From Lysobacteraceae bacterium NML07-0707 (GTDB lineage Bacteria > Pseudomonadota > Gammaproteobacteria > Xanthomonadales > Xanthomonadaceae): 41,311 bases of DNA. Below the pieces are notes generated by a model. That model saw only the letters and a program-made list of their open reading frames with translations, did no database searches and was not told the DNA's origin. The position numbers were made by a program, and so were the translations under genes. The DNA is taken from the NCBI GenBank assembly GCA_002798295.1, contig NWQT01000002.1, positions 1-41,311 of the forward strand, given 5' to 3'. Of this stretch, positions 1 to 8,035 are shown piece by piece (the first letter of the stretch is position 1; the number at the start of each line of letters is the position of its first letter).

Positions 1-223
1 GCTGGCGCTCGTACTGCTGGCGAACGTCCTCGGGCTTGGCGCGCAAGGCATTCTCCATGCCACGCTTGCCGTCCTCTACCCAAGCCTCAACCTCTGCCGG
101 GGTCAGGTCAAATTGACGACTTGCCTCGGCCACCGTCGTCTTGCCCTGGATGATCTCAAGCACCAGCGCCGACTTGCGCCGTGCTGTCCAACGTTTGATT
201 GCTTCGTCCATTACTGCACTCAT
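1..223 (-). CDS. IS3-type OrfA transposase, cut by window edge
   Basis: Reading leftward from an ATG at 223, with a good GAGGAG ribosome site just upstream, the frame stays open to the window edge (74 codons). The protein begins MSAVMDEAIKRWTARRKSAL and continues with a helix-turn-helix and phrases such as KTTVAEASRQFDLTPAEVE and GMENALRAKPEDV. I recognise this pattern from OrfA proteins of IS3-family elements, which bind the IS ends and are fused to the OrfB integrase by frameshifting. The rest of the element lies outside the window. It seems to have landed in an older IS1595-type transposase remnant to its right, so this edge of the CRISPR island has been hit by insertions more than once. 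Confidence 0.7.
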   Translation of the reverse strand, partial: MSAVMDEAIKRWTARRKSALVLEIIQGKTTVAEASRQFDLTPAEVEAWVEDGKRGMENALRAKPEDVRQQYERQ

Positions 224-246
224 TGGGTGTCTCCTCTAGTGAAGGT

Positions 247-440
247 AACACCTGAGCAGGAAATCAGTGGGTCATTACAGTTATGCCAAACATCGACTGG
301 CGCAGTTTCATGGCGTACGGCGCGACAAGTTCGAGCTGCATCTCAAGGAAACCGAATTTCGCTTCAACCATCGCCACCTTGATCTCTACAAGACCCTGCT
401 TAAACTGCTCAGAGGCGACACCTCTTTGAGGTGTTTGCTT
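247..440 (+). pseudogene. C-terminal remnant of IS1595-family transposase
   Basis: A plus-strand frame open after a stop at 246-248 encodes HYSYAKHRLAQFHGVRRDKF followed by ELHLKETEFRFNHR and DLYKTLLKLLR. This is the characteristic C-terminus of IS1595-family (ISXO2/IS1016-like) transposases, where an F-x-L-x-L-K-E-x-E-x-R-x-N segment precedes a short basic tail. Nothing of the catalytic DDE core remains, and the frame runs on without a clean stop into the first CRISPR repeat at 462. It is a fossil truncated on the left, apparently by the IS3-type insertion, and bordering the leader-distal end of the array on the right. IS1016 relatives are common in Neisseria, which fits the proposed source of the island but does not prove it. 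Confidence 0.65.
418..434 (-). terminator. Hairpin beyond the array's distal end
   Basis: ACACCTC-TTT-GAGGTGT is a perfect 7-bp stem with a 3-nt loop. It lies 28 bp beyond the oldest repeat in the direction of array transcription. There is no clear T run after it on the minus strand, so its role as pre-crRNA terminator is only a guess. It could equally belong to the old IS. Confidence 0.3.
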
Positions 441-461
441 CCTAAGCCCCAAAACAAAAAT

Positions 462-3116
462 GTTTCAACACACGTGCCCGCGCGAGGCGGGCACCTGCGA
501 ACTGATTAAACGGCCTCAGTCTCCGCCAAGTTTCAACACGCGTGCCCGCGCGAGGCGGGCACAATATCACCGCGACCACAAAATAGATAATGCGACGTTT
601 CAACACGCGTGCCCGCGCGAGGCGGGCACCAAGGTCTGCACAGCACCTGATCAGTGGGCACCTGTTTCAACACGCGTGCCCGCGCGAGGCGGGCACCTGG
701 GGACTACATGATTGCGCGAATGGCATCAGGTGTTTCAACACACGTGCCCGCACGAGGCGGGCACGCGTTGCCTCAGATACCCTTTGCGCGTCCGTCTGGT
801 TTCAACACACGTGCCCGCACGAGGCGGGCACGTGATTGAGATGGGCCGCGAGGCGGCCCAAGCGTTGTTTCAACACACGTGCCCGCACGAGGCGGGCACC
901 TGCCCGCGTCCAGGCACGGGCAGCATCACGAGGGGTTTCAACACACGTGCCCGCACGAGGCGGGCACGGTGCTCCTGCCAGCCAGCCTCGGCTGTTGTGT
1001 TGTTTCAACACACGTGCCCGCACGAGGCGGGCACCACCTGTTCAGGCCAAGGGTAAACAGCCGCGCAAGAGTTTCAACACACGTGCCCGCACGAGGCGGG
1101 CACCACCGCTGAAGGTCTCCGAGGACGGTACGGACTGGTTTCAACACACGTGCCCGCACGAGGCGGGCACTCCATCAGATACGTGCGTCCTTGGTAGGCG
1201 CATGGTTTCAACACACGTGCCCGCACGAGGCGGGCACGGTCATGCTGCACGGACAGCAACGACAAGCGGCGGTTTCAACACACGTGCCCGCACGAGGCGG
1301 GCACCGCCTGCTCGCGTCTCCGGGCGCTGTGGGTTCACGTTTCAACACACGTGCCCGCACGAGGCGGGCACGGCCGAAGGTATCCGCGCCATGCTGCGCG
1401 GTGACGTTTCAACACACGTGCCCGCACGAGGCGGGCACCTGGGATTGTTCTGGCTGCCGATGGCTGCCAAAGGTTTCAACACACGTGCCCGCACGAGGCG
1501 GGCACCATCGCTTTGCCCATTCCTCCACGGTTGCGCGTGTTTCAACACACGTGCCCGCACGAGGCGGGCACGAGATTGAAACCATCCAAGAAGATTCAAT
1601 CCATGGTTTCAACACACGTGCCCGCACGAGGCGGGCACCATCGAGAAGGGTCTCTATACCCCCGAGCTACTGGTTTCAACACACGTGCCCGCACGAGGCG
1701 GGCACACAGCCGGTCGGCTTCGCGGCTATCGGCATTGCGTTTCAACACACGTGCCCGCACGAGGCGGGCACTGGAATGGAGTACAGCTTGCCCGGATTGG
1801 GTGGAGTTTCAACACACGTGCCCGCACGAGGCGGGCACCCCGCATGGAGCTTCCGGCAGGCATTGCGCTTGCCAAGTTTCAACACACGTGCCCGCACGAG
1901 GCGGGCACAGCCGCCAGAAATATGCAGACAACGGCTGGCGAGGTTTCAACACACGTGCCCGCACGAGGCGGGCACAGAAAATCCTGGCAAACCGGTTTCA
2001 GACTGGGGGTTTCAACACACGTGCCCGCACGAGGCGGGCACCAGCATAGAAAATCATCAACCCACCAACGACAAGGTTTCAACACACGTGCCCGCACGAG
2101 GCGGGCACTGTTAGCCTGCGCATCCCTTGCGCGATGTTTCACATGTTTCAACACACGTGCCCGCACGAGGCGGGCACCTGCGTTCATTATGGTTTTGCTA
2201 TTATATGTAGCATGTTTCAACACACGTGCCCGCACGAGGCGGGCACGCACGCTCAGCAGGAGCGCGACCGCATTGCGCGGGTTTCAACACACGTGCCCGC
2301 ACGAGGCGGGCACTGCCATTGCCGCAAACAAGAACGACGGCTACAGTGTTTCAACACACGTGCCCGCACGAGGCGGGCACAGGATGGCAGGCAGCGCGTG
2401 GAGTGCCCCCACTGGTTTCAACACACGTGCCCGCACGAGGCGGGCACATATGTGGCATGAAGAAAGGCAATTGGTTTTTTCTGTTTCAACACACGTGCCC
2501 GCACGAGGCGGGCACGCTTGCGCGTGTATGTATTGCCGTGTGCATGTTGTTTCAACACACGTGCCCGCACGAGGCGGGCACTACAGCGACTTCGTAGCGC
2601 ACGCCGAAGACACACGTTTCAACACACGTGCCCGCACGAGGCGGGCACGCACGCCGAAGACACACGAAAACTTACAAATGTTTCAACACACGTGCCCGCA
2701 CGAGGCGGGCACGAGAGGCAGGGCGCGCGGAGTGACGCCCCCACTGGTTTCAACACACGTGCCCGCACGAGGCGGGCACATCATCATTATGTTTCATGTG
2801 GAACATGTGCAAGGTTTCAACACACGTGCCCGCACGAGGCGGGCACGTGCAGCATAAAGAAAATCAATTAGTTTTTTCCTGTTTCAACACACGTGCCCGC
2901 ACGAGGCGGGCACGCTGCGTGCCACGCATCATCATTATGTTTCATGTGGTTTCAACACACGTGCCCGCACGAGGCGGGCACACATGCTGGCAGCTCACGC
3001 CTTACATTGTTTCATGTGTTTCAACACACGTGCCCGCACGAGGCGGGCACAACACTATGAGCAATAAAATCATCTCATCTGCCGTTTCAACACACGTGCC
3101 CGCACGAGGCGGGCAC
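462..3116 (-). CRISPR. Type I-C CRISPR array, 40 repeats and 39 spacers
   Basis: Forty 33-bp repeats start at 462, 530, 597, 664, 732 and so on to 3084, spaced 64-70 bp, giving spacers of 31-37 nt. In plus orientation each begins GTTTCAACAC and ends GCGGGCAC. The RNA is made from the minus strand, so repeats end in TTGAAAC, typical of type I-C, with an 8-bp GTGCCCGC/GCGGGCAC stem and a 5-nt loop. Repeat 1 carries G in the loop (repeat position 21), repeats 2-4 carry G at positions 11 and 21, and all later ones carry A at both. The variant end at 462 is therefore the oldest and the end at 3116, next to cas2, is the leader end. Several spacers near the leader overlap or are homologous to each other. 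Confidence 0.98.
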
Positions 3117-3304
3117 GGCCTCCTGTGTAACCCAAGCAGCACAAGGCCTAAAGCACCTTGATTCGCTAACAGCACTACAAAAGGCATATCACAAGTGTAA
3201 GCCAACTTCTTCAGCCACACTTATCTCTTATAACCATCTGTTTTCAAAGAGCTTGGAGAAGTCGCCAACCTGCCCACAATTTCATGAGAACCACAGGTCA
3301 GCGC
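3117..3304 (-). promoter_or_regulatory. CRISPR leader between cas2 and the array
   Basis: The 188 bp between the cas2 stop and the newest repeat form the leader, from which the array is transcribed leftward and where new spacers enter. It is more AT-rich than the array. On the minus strand a TTGAAA (complement of 3243-3248), followed after 16 bases by GATAAG, is a possible but weak promoter. A reading frame beginning about 3220 runs straight into the repeats and is not a gene. Confidence 0.7.
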
Positions 3305-3601
3305 TCACACAATCAACGTATCACCAAACACATCCACTGCCGCCTTCGCGCCGTGATGTTCCACCTTGCCCCGCCATTTGCTGCCCAGATGGTAAAAGCG
3401 CAGGCTGTCGGTTTCGGGCTGGTAAGTGTCGAGCAATTTGGCCTTCAGTTTTACCCACTGATCAGGCGTTACGTCGCACTCGAATACCGAATATTGCACG
3501 CGCACGCCGTAATCCAAGCAATGTTTGGCGATGCGCCGCAGCCTCGCCTGCCCTGCCGCGTCTTCCAACGAAATGTCGTACGTAATCAACATCAGCATCA
3601 T
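3305..3601 (-). CDS. cas2: CRISPR adaptation protein Cas2
   Basis: Cas2 dimer bridges two Cas1 dimers in the spacer-integration complex. The 98-residue product opens with MLITYDIS, the first beta strand of the ferredoxin-like fold carrying the conserved aspartate, followed by a basic RLRRIAKHCLDYG helix and VQYSVFECDV, the usual Cas2 pattern and length. Two ATG codons are adjacent (3601 and 3598). The GGGAG at 3605-3609 is better spaced for the second. It is the last gene of the cas run; the leader begins immediately after its stop, and the 25-bp gap to cas1 contains a Neisseriaceae uptake sequence. Confidence 0.97.
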   Translation of the reverse strand: MMLMLITYDISLEDAAGQARLRRIAKHCLDYGVRVQYSVFECDVTPDQWVKLKAKLLDTYQPETDSLRFYHLGSKWRGKVEHHGAKAAVDVFGDTLIV

Positions 3602-3611
3602 TCGCTCCCGC

Positions 3612-3623
3612 AGGCTACCTGAA
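3612..3623 (+). repeat. DNA uptake sequence, Eikenella dialect
   Basis: AGGCTACCTGAA is an exact match to the dialect known as AG-eikDUS, in the short gap between cas1 and cas2. A one-mismatch copy in the opposite orientation lies at 7766-7777 inside cas8c (GGGCTACCTGAA on the minus strand). Such 12-mers mark DNA for uptake by Neisseriaceae and are abundant only in their genomes. Confidence 0.75.
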
Positions 3624-3626
3624 AAC

Positions 3627-4640
3627 TCAACGCATCAAAAACGGCGGATACTCCGCCAAATCCCCGCGCAGATGCCGTGCCAGCAGCATCGCCTGAATAT
3701 ACGGCAGCAGGCCGATTTCCACATCTTCCTGCAAAAACGGATGGATAATCTTCTCCTGCTTTTTCGCCTGCAAAGCCTGAAAAACCAGCTTACGTGCCTC
3801 CGGCTTGATATTTACCGCACCGCTGGCCTCATGCACAAAATCCTGCGGCTTGATTTGCCCGCGGTTAATCAGGGAAAGCACCATCCTGTCCACCCACCAC
3901 GCGCGGAACTCTTCCAAAATATCCTGTGCCAAACTGTCGCGCCCCGGCCGGTCGGCATGCAGAAAGCCCACCTGCGGATCCAAGCCCACGCCCTGCAACG
4001 CCCCGCTGATGTCCTTGCCCAGCACCGCATACAGAAAAGACAGCAGCGCATTCACCCCATCGCGCGGCGGGCGGCGGTTGCGACCGTCAAAATCAAAACC
4101 GCTTTTCTCCGCAAGCAAATGCCGGAACACCCCGAAATAACGCGCCGCCGCATCGCCCTCAATCCCGCGAACCTTGTCCAAACACTCCGCCCGCTTCAAC
4201 TGCTGCAAAGAAAAATTCAACGCCGTGACCGCCGCCTGCACCTCCGCATGCTCGCCATGATTGCGCAAACGCCGCTGCAACACCCGCTTGGCCGACTGAA
4301 TCTTCGCCGCAATCATATGCCGCGCAATCGGCACAGGATTCTGCTCCGACAGCCGATACTGCGCCCGCCGCAACAACACATTACCACTCTGCCGCCCCTG
4401 CAAACGCCCCAAAAACCGCCCGTTTTCAGTAAAAAACGCCAAATTCACATTGTTTTCGCCGCAAAACCCCATCAAAAAAGGCGACACCAGCACATTGCCG
4501 AAACAAAAAATATGCCCGATCGCATGCACCGGCAACTGCGCCACCTTCTTGCGCTCCTGCTCCACCACCAGCGTTTCCCGCTCCTTGTGCAGATAACTGC
4601 CTTGGGTAGTAATGTAGAGCGTATTTTGCAGTTTGCGCAT
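3627..4640 (-). CDS. cas1: CRISPR integrase Cas1 (type I-C)
   Basis: Cas1 inserts new spacers at the leader end of the array. The protein is 337 residues, normal for I-C Cas1. It opens with the beta-rich domain MRKLQNTLYITTQGSYLHKE and contains the catalytic triad context: RGIEGDAAARYF (E161), VGFLHADRPGR (H228) and LAQDILEEFR (D240, with E243/E244 beside it). Nothing suggests damage. Start ATG at 4640. In most I-C loci cas1 directly follows cas4; here a foreign gene lies between them, with 32 bp separating its stop from this start, so cas1 and cas2 may now depend on read-through across that gene or on a promoter inside it. Confidence 0.97.
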   Translation of the reverse strand: MRKLQNTLYITTQGSYLHKERETLVVEQERKKVAQLPVHAIGHIFCFGNVLVSPFLMGFCGENNVNLAFFTENGRFLGRLQGRQSGNVLLRRAQYRLSEQNPVPIARHMIAAKIQSAKRVLQRRLRNHGEHAEVQAAVTALNFSLQQLKRAECLDKVRGIEGDAAARYFGVFRHLLAEKSGFDFDGRNRRPPRDGVNALLSFLYAVLGKDISGALQGVGLDPQVGFLHADRPGRDSLAQDILEEFRAWWVDRMVLSLINRGQIKPQDFVHEASGAVNIKPEARKLVFQALQAKKQEKIIHPFLQEDVEIGLLPYIQAMLLARHLRGDLAEYPPFLMR

Positions 4641-4672
4641 GGTTGGAAAATTCCTTGAACTTTAACTTTGCT

Positions 4673-6124
4673 TTATTTAGATTTAGAAGATGAATCCTTT
4701 ACCCTATCCGCAATAGAGTTTATAAAATTCTTATCTTTTAAAATTTCCGAAATAGGGCTGTCGCTTTGATGTTTTTTATCCAAAGTTTCTGCCGGATTTA
4801 ATGCTATCGCTTTAATCATATTTTCCATAAGAACAGGCAATAATTCTTTTTGATTTTCTTCAGATAATTTTTCAATCTGCTGCTTATAACTATCATATGA
4901 TTTAGCTAAAGACTCTTTATGTGCATACTCTTGTGTTAATCTTTCCGCCTCACTTCGTCTTTTAGAAACAAAAATGACCAACCATAAGACAGGTAAAATA
5001 AAGGGCAATTTCACAGAAAAATTTCCAAGAAACGCAAGCAAACTAATTCCCAAGCCTTTATCTAGTGGAATATCTTTTATTATTGATAGGTCACGAATAC
5101 GAAAAATCAAGAGCAATAGAAAAAATAGTGATGCATAGAATCCCCAACCATACCACTTTGCACTTTTGCTAAATTTATTTCTCATTTCATTATATGCACT
5201 AGATAATCCGGCAGAAGTTGCCCCAGGCAATAAATTTTCTATTTGCTTATTAAGTTCCTCATACCGCTCTTCTTGTTTTTGCTTAAAATTATCTAATTCG
5301 ATTTTTCTTTGCTCAATTTCCTGCTTTAATCCCCCGGCTTTCTTTCCATTTTCATCTTCCCTTCCTAGAATCTTGTTATAAAAATCTTCCAACCCTCCCA
5401 AAGTGGCTACACTATCTTCTTTTAATTCATTGATGTCTTTATTTTTACTTGATATATTTTCATAGAATTCATCAATTTCTTGTTTCAATCCATCCTCATC
5501 ATAAATTGATTTATAAAGATCTTCTATTTCTTTTAATTTTGACTCTGAATCATTAAGTAGTTCTTCAATTTTTTCTTTCATTCCACCATCAGAAAATATT
5601 ACTCCCCTGTATTTTTCTATCTCTTCTCTAAGCTGTAAAATTTTATCCAATTCATCATTTAAATCTCTTTCAATATTGTTAGCATTTTCCTGAATTGATT
5701 TTATTTTTGAAAACTCATTATCTACATGATTATTTATAGTTTTTGAATATTCATTTAATCCTGATTGCAATCCCTTAACTGCTTTTCCTTTATACAAAAT
5801 AAATGGAAAAACAATTTGCAATAAATTATCTATATTACTTTCAGTATTTGAAACATAAGAATTAGTGTAATTCTGACTACCAATCAAATTATTTTTTATA
5901 TTGCTTAAATTTGATTTGATATTATTGAGATGATCATTAGGCAAATAATCAGCGTCAATACAAGACATTGATTTGGATAAAAATGCGATTATTTTTTTTA
6001 GATAAGCAAAATTTTCTACATATGAATCAGCTATCTTAGATTCATCAATCTCATCAACACATTCCAAAACTTCATTCCATAACGGAATAATTTCATTATT
6101 AAACTTATCAAGTTTAGCAGACAT
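4673..6124 (-). CDS. Membrane-anchored coiled-coil protein inserted between cas4 and cas1
   Basis: 483 residues, not a known Cas protein. Residues 1-115 are helical and Asn-rich. About 115-300 is long charged coiled coil with three related units, each ending GMKEKIEE, GLKQEIDE or GLKQEIEQ. A conserved-looking LLPGATSAGL follows at 298-307. Two membrane segments follow at about 326-342 and 373-387, with a short charged loop between them, then a cytoplasmic helical tail rich in Lys and Ser. The LPGATSAGL-plus-two-helix arrangement recurs, as I remember it, in unnamed bacterial membrane coiled-coil proteins, but I cannot name a family. The gene is about 30% GC by eye against 50-60% in its neighbours, has no uptake sequences, and sits on the operon strand with gaps of 37 and 32 bp. 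No nuclease, NTPase or peptidase motif is visible. Function unknown; a membrane-acting CRISPR accessory or abortive-infection effector is inference from position and topology. Confidence 0.9.
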   Translation of the reverse strand: MSAKLDKFNNEIIPLWNEVLECVDEIDESKIADSYVENFAYLKKIIAFLSKSMSCIDADYLPNDHLNNIKSNLSNIKNNLIGSQNYTNSYVSNTESNIDNLLQIVFPFILYKGKAVKGLQSGLNEYSKTINNHVDNEFSKIKSIQENANNIERDLNDELDKILQLREEIEKYRGVIFSDGGMKEKIEELLNDSESKLKEIEDLYKSIYDEDGLKQEIDEFYENISSKNKDINELKEDSVATLGGLEDFYNKILGREDENGKKAGGLKQEIEQRKIELDNFKQKQEERYEELNKQIENLLPGATSAGLSSAYNEMRNKFSKSAKWYGWGFYASLFFLLLLIFRIRDLSIIKDIPLDKGLGISLLAFLGNFSVKLPFILPVLWLVIFVSKRRSEAERLTQEYAHKESLAKSYDSYKQQIEKLSEENQKELLPVLMENMIKAIALNPAETLDKKHQSDSPISEILKDKNFINSIADRVKDSSSKSK

Positions 6125-6161
6125 ACATTTCTCGCTTATCCAAATTAATTAATAAAAACAT

Positions 6162-6767
6162 CTACTCCTTAAACAACCCCGCCACATACCCCACCGACCT
6201 ATCCTTCTCCACCAACTTCGGCTGACAAACCTCAATCAGCGAACAGGCTTTACAGCGTTTGCCGTATTCGGGCGGCGGGGTGGTACCGCTGTCCAGTAGT
6301 TCGCACACATTGCGGATAACGTCCAGCGTTTCCTCCCTGAGGCCGTCTGAAAACACTACCGGCAAGCGGTGGCGGGTTTGCCCATACCACAGCGCACCCT
6401 CTGCCACCGTTTGCCCGGTCATTTCCTCCAGGCACAGGGCTTGGGCGCAGAGCTGGATTTCGTCGAACGGTTCGGGCTTGGGTTTGCCGCGTTTGTATTC
6501 GACGGGCTTCAGACGGCCTGTCTGCATATCGCGCTCGACCATATCCAATACGCCGTGTACGCCCAAGTTTTCTGCCGACACATGCACGCTGCGCTCGAAG
6601 CGTACGCCCTTGCGCATTTCGGGCTCGCCGCCATCCACCCGCTCATGCAACGCACGACCTTGTGCGGTCAAAAAATTCTCCGCCCATACTTGTTCGTTAT
6701 GAATCAAAGCACACTGGCGCGGACAAAAAGCGTAGTGTTGCAGGGCGGAGAGCGGGATGAAGCGCAT
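6162..6767 (-). CDS. cas4: CRISPR adaptation nuclease Cas4
   Basis: Cas4 is a RecB-like exonuclease with an iron-sulfur cluster that trims prespacers and ensures the correct PAM and orientation during Cas1-Cas2 integration. The 201 residues show HYAFCPRQCAL (C15, C19) and a C-terminal GKRCKACSLIEVCQ (C172, C175, C181) for the cluster. The RecB-type nuclease residues are H41 (GRALHE), D75 (GVLDMVE), E90 and K92 (PVEYKRGK) and Q105. Six base pairs separate its ATG from the cas7 stop, so they are co-transcribed. Two exact AG-DUS uptake sequences lie inside the gene. Confidence 0.97.
   Translation of the reverse strand: MRFIPLSALQHYAFCPRQCALIHNEQVWAENFLTAQGRALHERVDGGEPEMRKGVRFERSVHVSAENLGVHGVLDMVERDMQTGRLKPVEYKRGKPKPEPFDEIQLCAQALCLEEMTGQTVAEGALWYGQTRHRLPVVFSDGLREETLDVIRNVCELLDSGTTPPPEYGKRCKACSLIEVCQPKLVEKDRSVGYVAGLFKE
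6340..6351 (+). repeat. DNA uptake sequence AG-DUS in cas4
   Basis: AGGCCGTCTGAA, exact match to the Neisseria AG-DUS 12-mer, on the plus strand inside cas4. Confidence 0.85.
6508..6519 (-). repeat. DNA uptake sequence AG-DUS in cas4
   Basis: TTCAGACGGCCT on the plus strand, which is an exact AG-DUS on the minus strand. It lies 157 bp from the first copy, in the opposite orientation. Confidence 0.85.
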
Positions 6768-6773
6768 TGAGGG

Positions 6774-7646
6774 CTACAGCAGCGTTTGCACGCTGACGCC
6801 GTTAAAACTGTCATCGTCCGGCACCACAATGCGGTAATCGCTGAATGCGGCGGCGGGCGTGCCGCTTTCGCCGTGAATGCGTTCGACTTTGACGGCTTCA
6901 AACAATTTATACGCAGGCTCGTTGCCGAGTGCGCTGTCGTGTTTGAAGACGATGAGTTTGCGGGCGGCCATTTCGCCGCGGGCGGCGGAGCGGTCGTGCT
7001 CGAACATAAGCTTTAAGGCGTTCCACAGCTGTTGCAGGTCTTCATCGGAGAAGCCGGTTTTGGCGGCGAGGTTGGCGGAAACAAAGCCGTGCACGCGATA
7101 GAGGGCGTAGGGGACGATGTATTTGCGCCCCATGGTGCGTTCTTTTTCGAGGTCTTTTTCGTTGGTCACGGCCATGCGGGTGATGGAGACTTCCAGCGGC
7201 ACGATGGGGTCGATGGATTGGGCGAAGGCGAGCTGCACGGGGCCGCGTACTTGGCCGCTGTTGACTTCGGTAGTCATCACTGCGCCGAAGGTGCGGATAT
7301 CGAAGAAGTTTTTGCACATCCATGCGGTGATGTCGCGGGCTTTGGCTTCGTCTTTGGGCAATTTTTTAGCTTCGGATTCGATGCCGAGGGCTTCATAAGC
7401 GCGTTTGTTTTGCAGGTTGAGCACGCTTTTTTCTTTCACGTAAATCTCATAGCCTGCTTGGTTTTCGTTGGCCAGTTCGACAAAGTTGCGGATTTTGCGC
7501 TTCAGGCACACATCGGTCACCAAGCCTTTGCTGGATTCGGGGTCGAGGCGTGGCATATTGCCTGCGTCGGGGTCGCCGTTGGGATTGCCATTGCTTACGT
7601 CGAAGAAAAACACGAATTCATAGCGGTTTTGAATAGACATTTTCAT
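6774..7646 (-). CDS. cas7: Cascade backbone protein Cas7 (Csd2)
   Basis: Cas7 forms the crRNA-binding filament of the I-C Cascade. The product (290 residues from the first ATG) shows the RAMP start [20 protein letters not shown], then a thumb region and the closing [14 protein letters not shown], the normal Csd2 layout. The first ATG (7646) overlaps the cas8c stop as ATGA. The GGAG of the transcript is only 1 nt from it but 7 nt from the ATG at 7640, so translation probably begins MSIQNRYEF. Coupled to cas8c upstream and cas4 downstream. Confidence 0.97.
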   Translation of the reverse strand: MKMSIQNRYEFVFFFDVSNGNPNGDPDAGNMPRLDPESSKGLVTDVCLKRKIRNFVELANENQAGYEIYVKEKSVLNLQNKRAYEALGIESEAKKLPKDEAKARDITAWMCKNFFDIRTFGAVMTTEVNSGQVRGPVQLAFAQSIDPIVPLEVSITRMAVTNEKDLEKERTMGRKYIVPYALYRVHGFVSANLAAKTGFSDEDLQQLWNALKLMFEHDRSAARGEMAARKLIVFKHDSALGNEPAYKLFEAVKVERIHGESGTPAAAFSDYRIVVPDDDSFNGVSVQTLL

Positions 7647-8035
7647 TCTCCTTCATGTGACTGGGTTTCTGCGGAATCTTTCTTGGCGAAATAGCTTTGT
7701 TTTTGGTGGTAATAACCGATGGCGAAGCGGCCTTGTTCTTCCATGCTCAAATGGCGCGGAAAGGTTTCAGGTAGCCCGGCGATGATGCCGCCCAAATCTT
7801 TATCCAAGTTGACGGCCATGCCTGCCTTGTCTTTACGCAGGCGCGACAAATGATGTTTTGCGCCGCTCAATAAACGCGGGAATACGGAAAACGGAACGGC
7901 GGAAGCGGAGCCGTAATAACGGTCGGCAATGCCGGCATTCAAATCGCCCAATGCCTGATTTTGAATGCGCTCCAGTACGGCAAACAATCTGCCGAGCAAA
8001 TAAGCCGTATTGTGGCTTTCGGTGTCCAAACTCAT
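7643..8035 (-). CDS. cas11c: Cas11c small subunit from internal start in cas8c
   Basis: In type I-C systems the small subunit of Cascade is translated from within cas8c. An in-frame ATG at 8035 is preceded, after five bases, by AAGAGGAGA (complement of 8041-8049), a near-perfect ribosome site that has no reason to exist inside a coding region otherwise. The product would be 130 residues, beginning [20 protein letters not shown] and largely helical, as known Cas11c. It shares its stop with Cas8c. No separate cas11 gene exists in the locus, which agrees with this dual use. Confidence 0.85.
   Translation of the reverse strand: MSLDTESHNTAYLLGRLFAVLERIQNQALGDLNAGIADRYYGSASAVPFSVFPRLLSGAKHHLSRLRKDKAGMAVNLDKDLGGIIAGLPETFPRHLSMEEQGRFAIGYYHQKQSYFAKKDSAETQSHEGE

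Noticed and set aside
462-3116. Self-targeting spacers
   Set aside because: I saw no spacer matching the rest of the window by eye, but this needs a scripted search of the whole genome, so no claim is made.
460-3161. Many long overlapping reading frames across the array on both strands (up to about 390 residues)
   Set aside because: They are translations of the CRISPR repeats (recurring HVPARGGH, FNTRARTRRA, PHEAGT) and not proteins.
3002-3220. Minus-strand frame starting MWLKKLAYTCDMPF in the leader
   Set aside because: Runs into the repeats, has no ribosome site and no recognisable domain; it is leader sequence.
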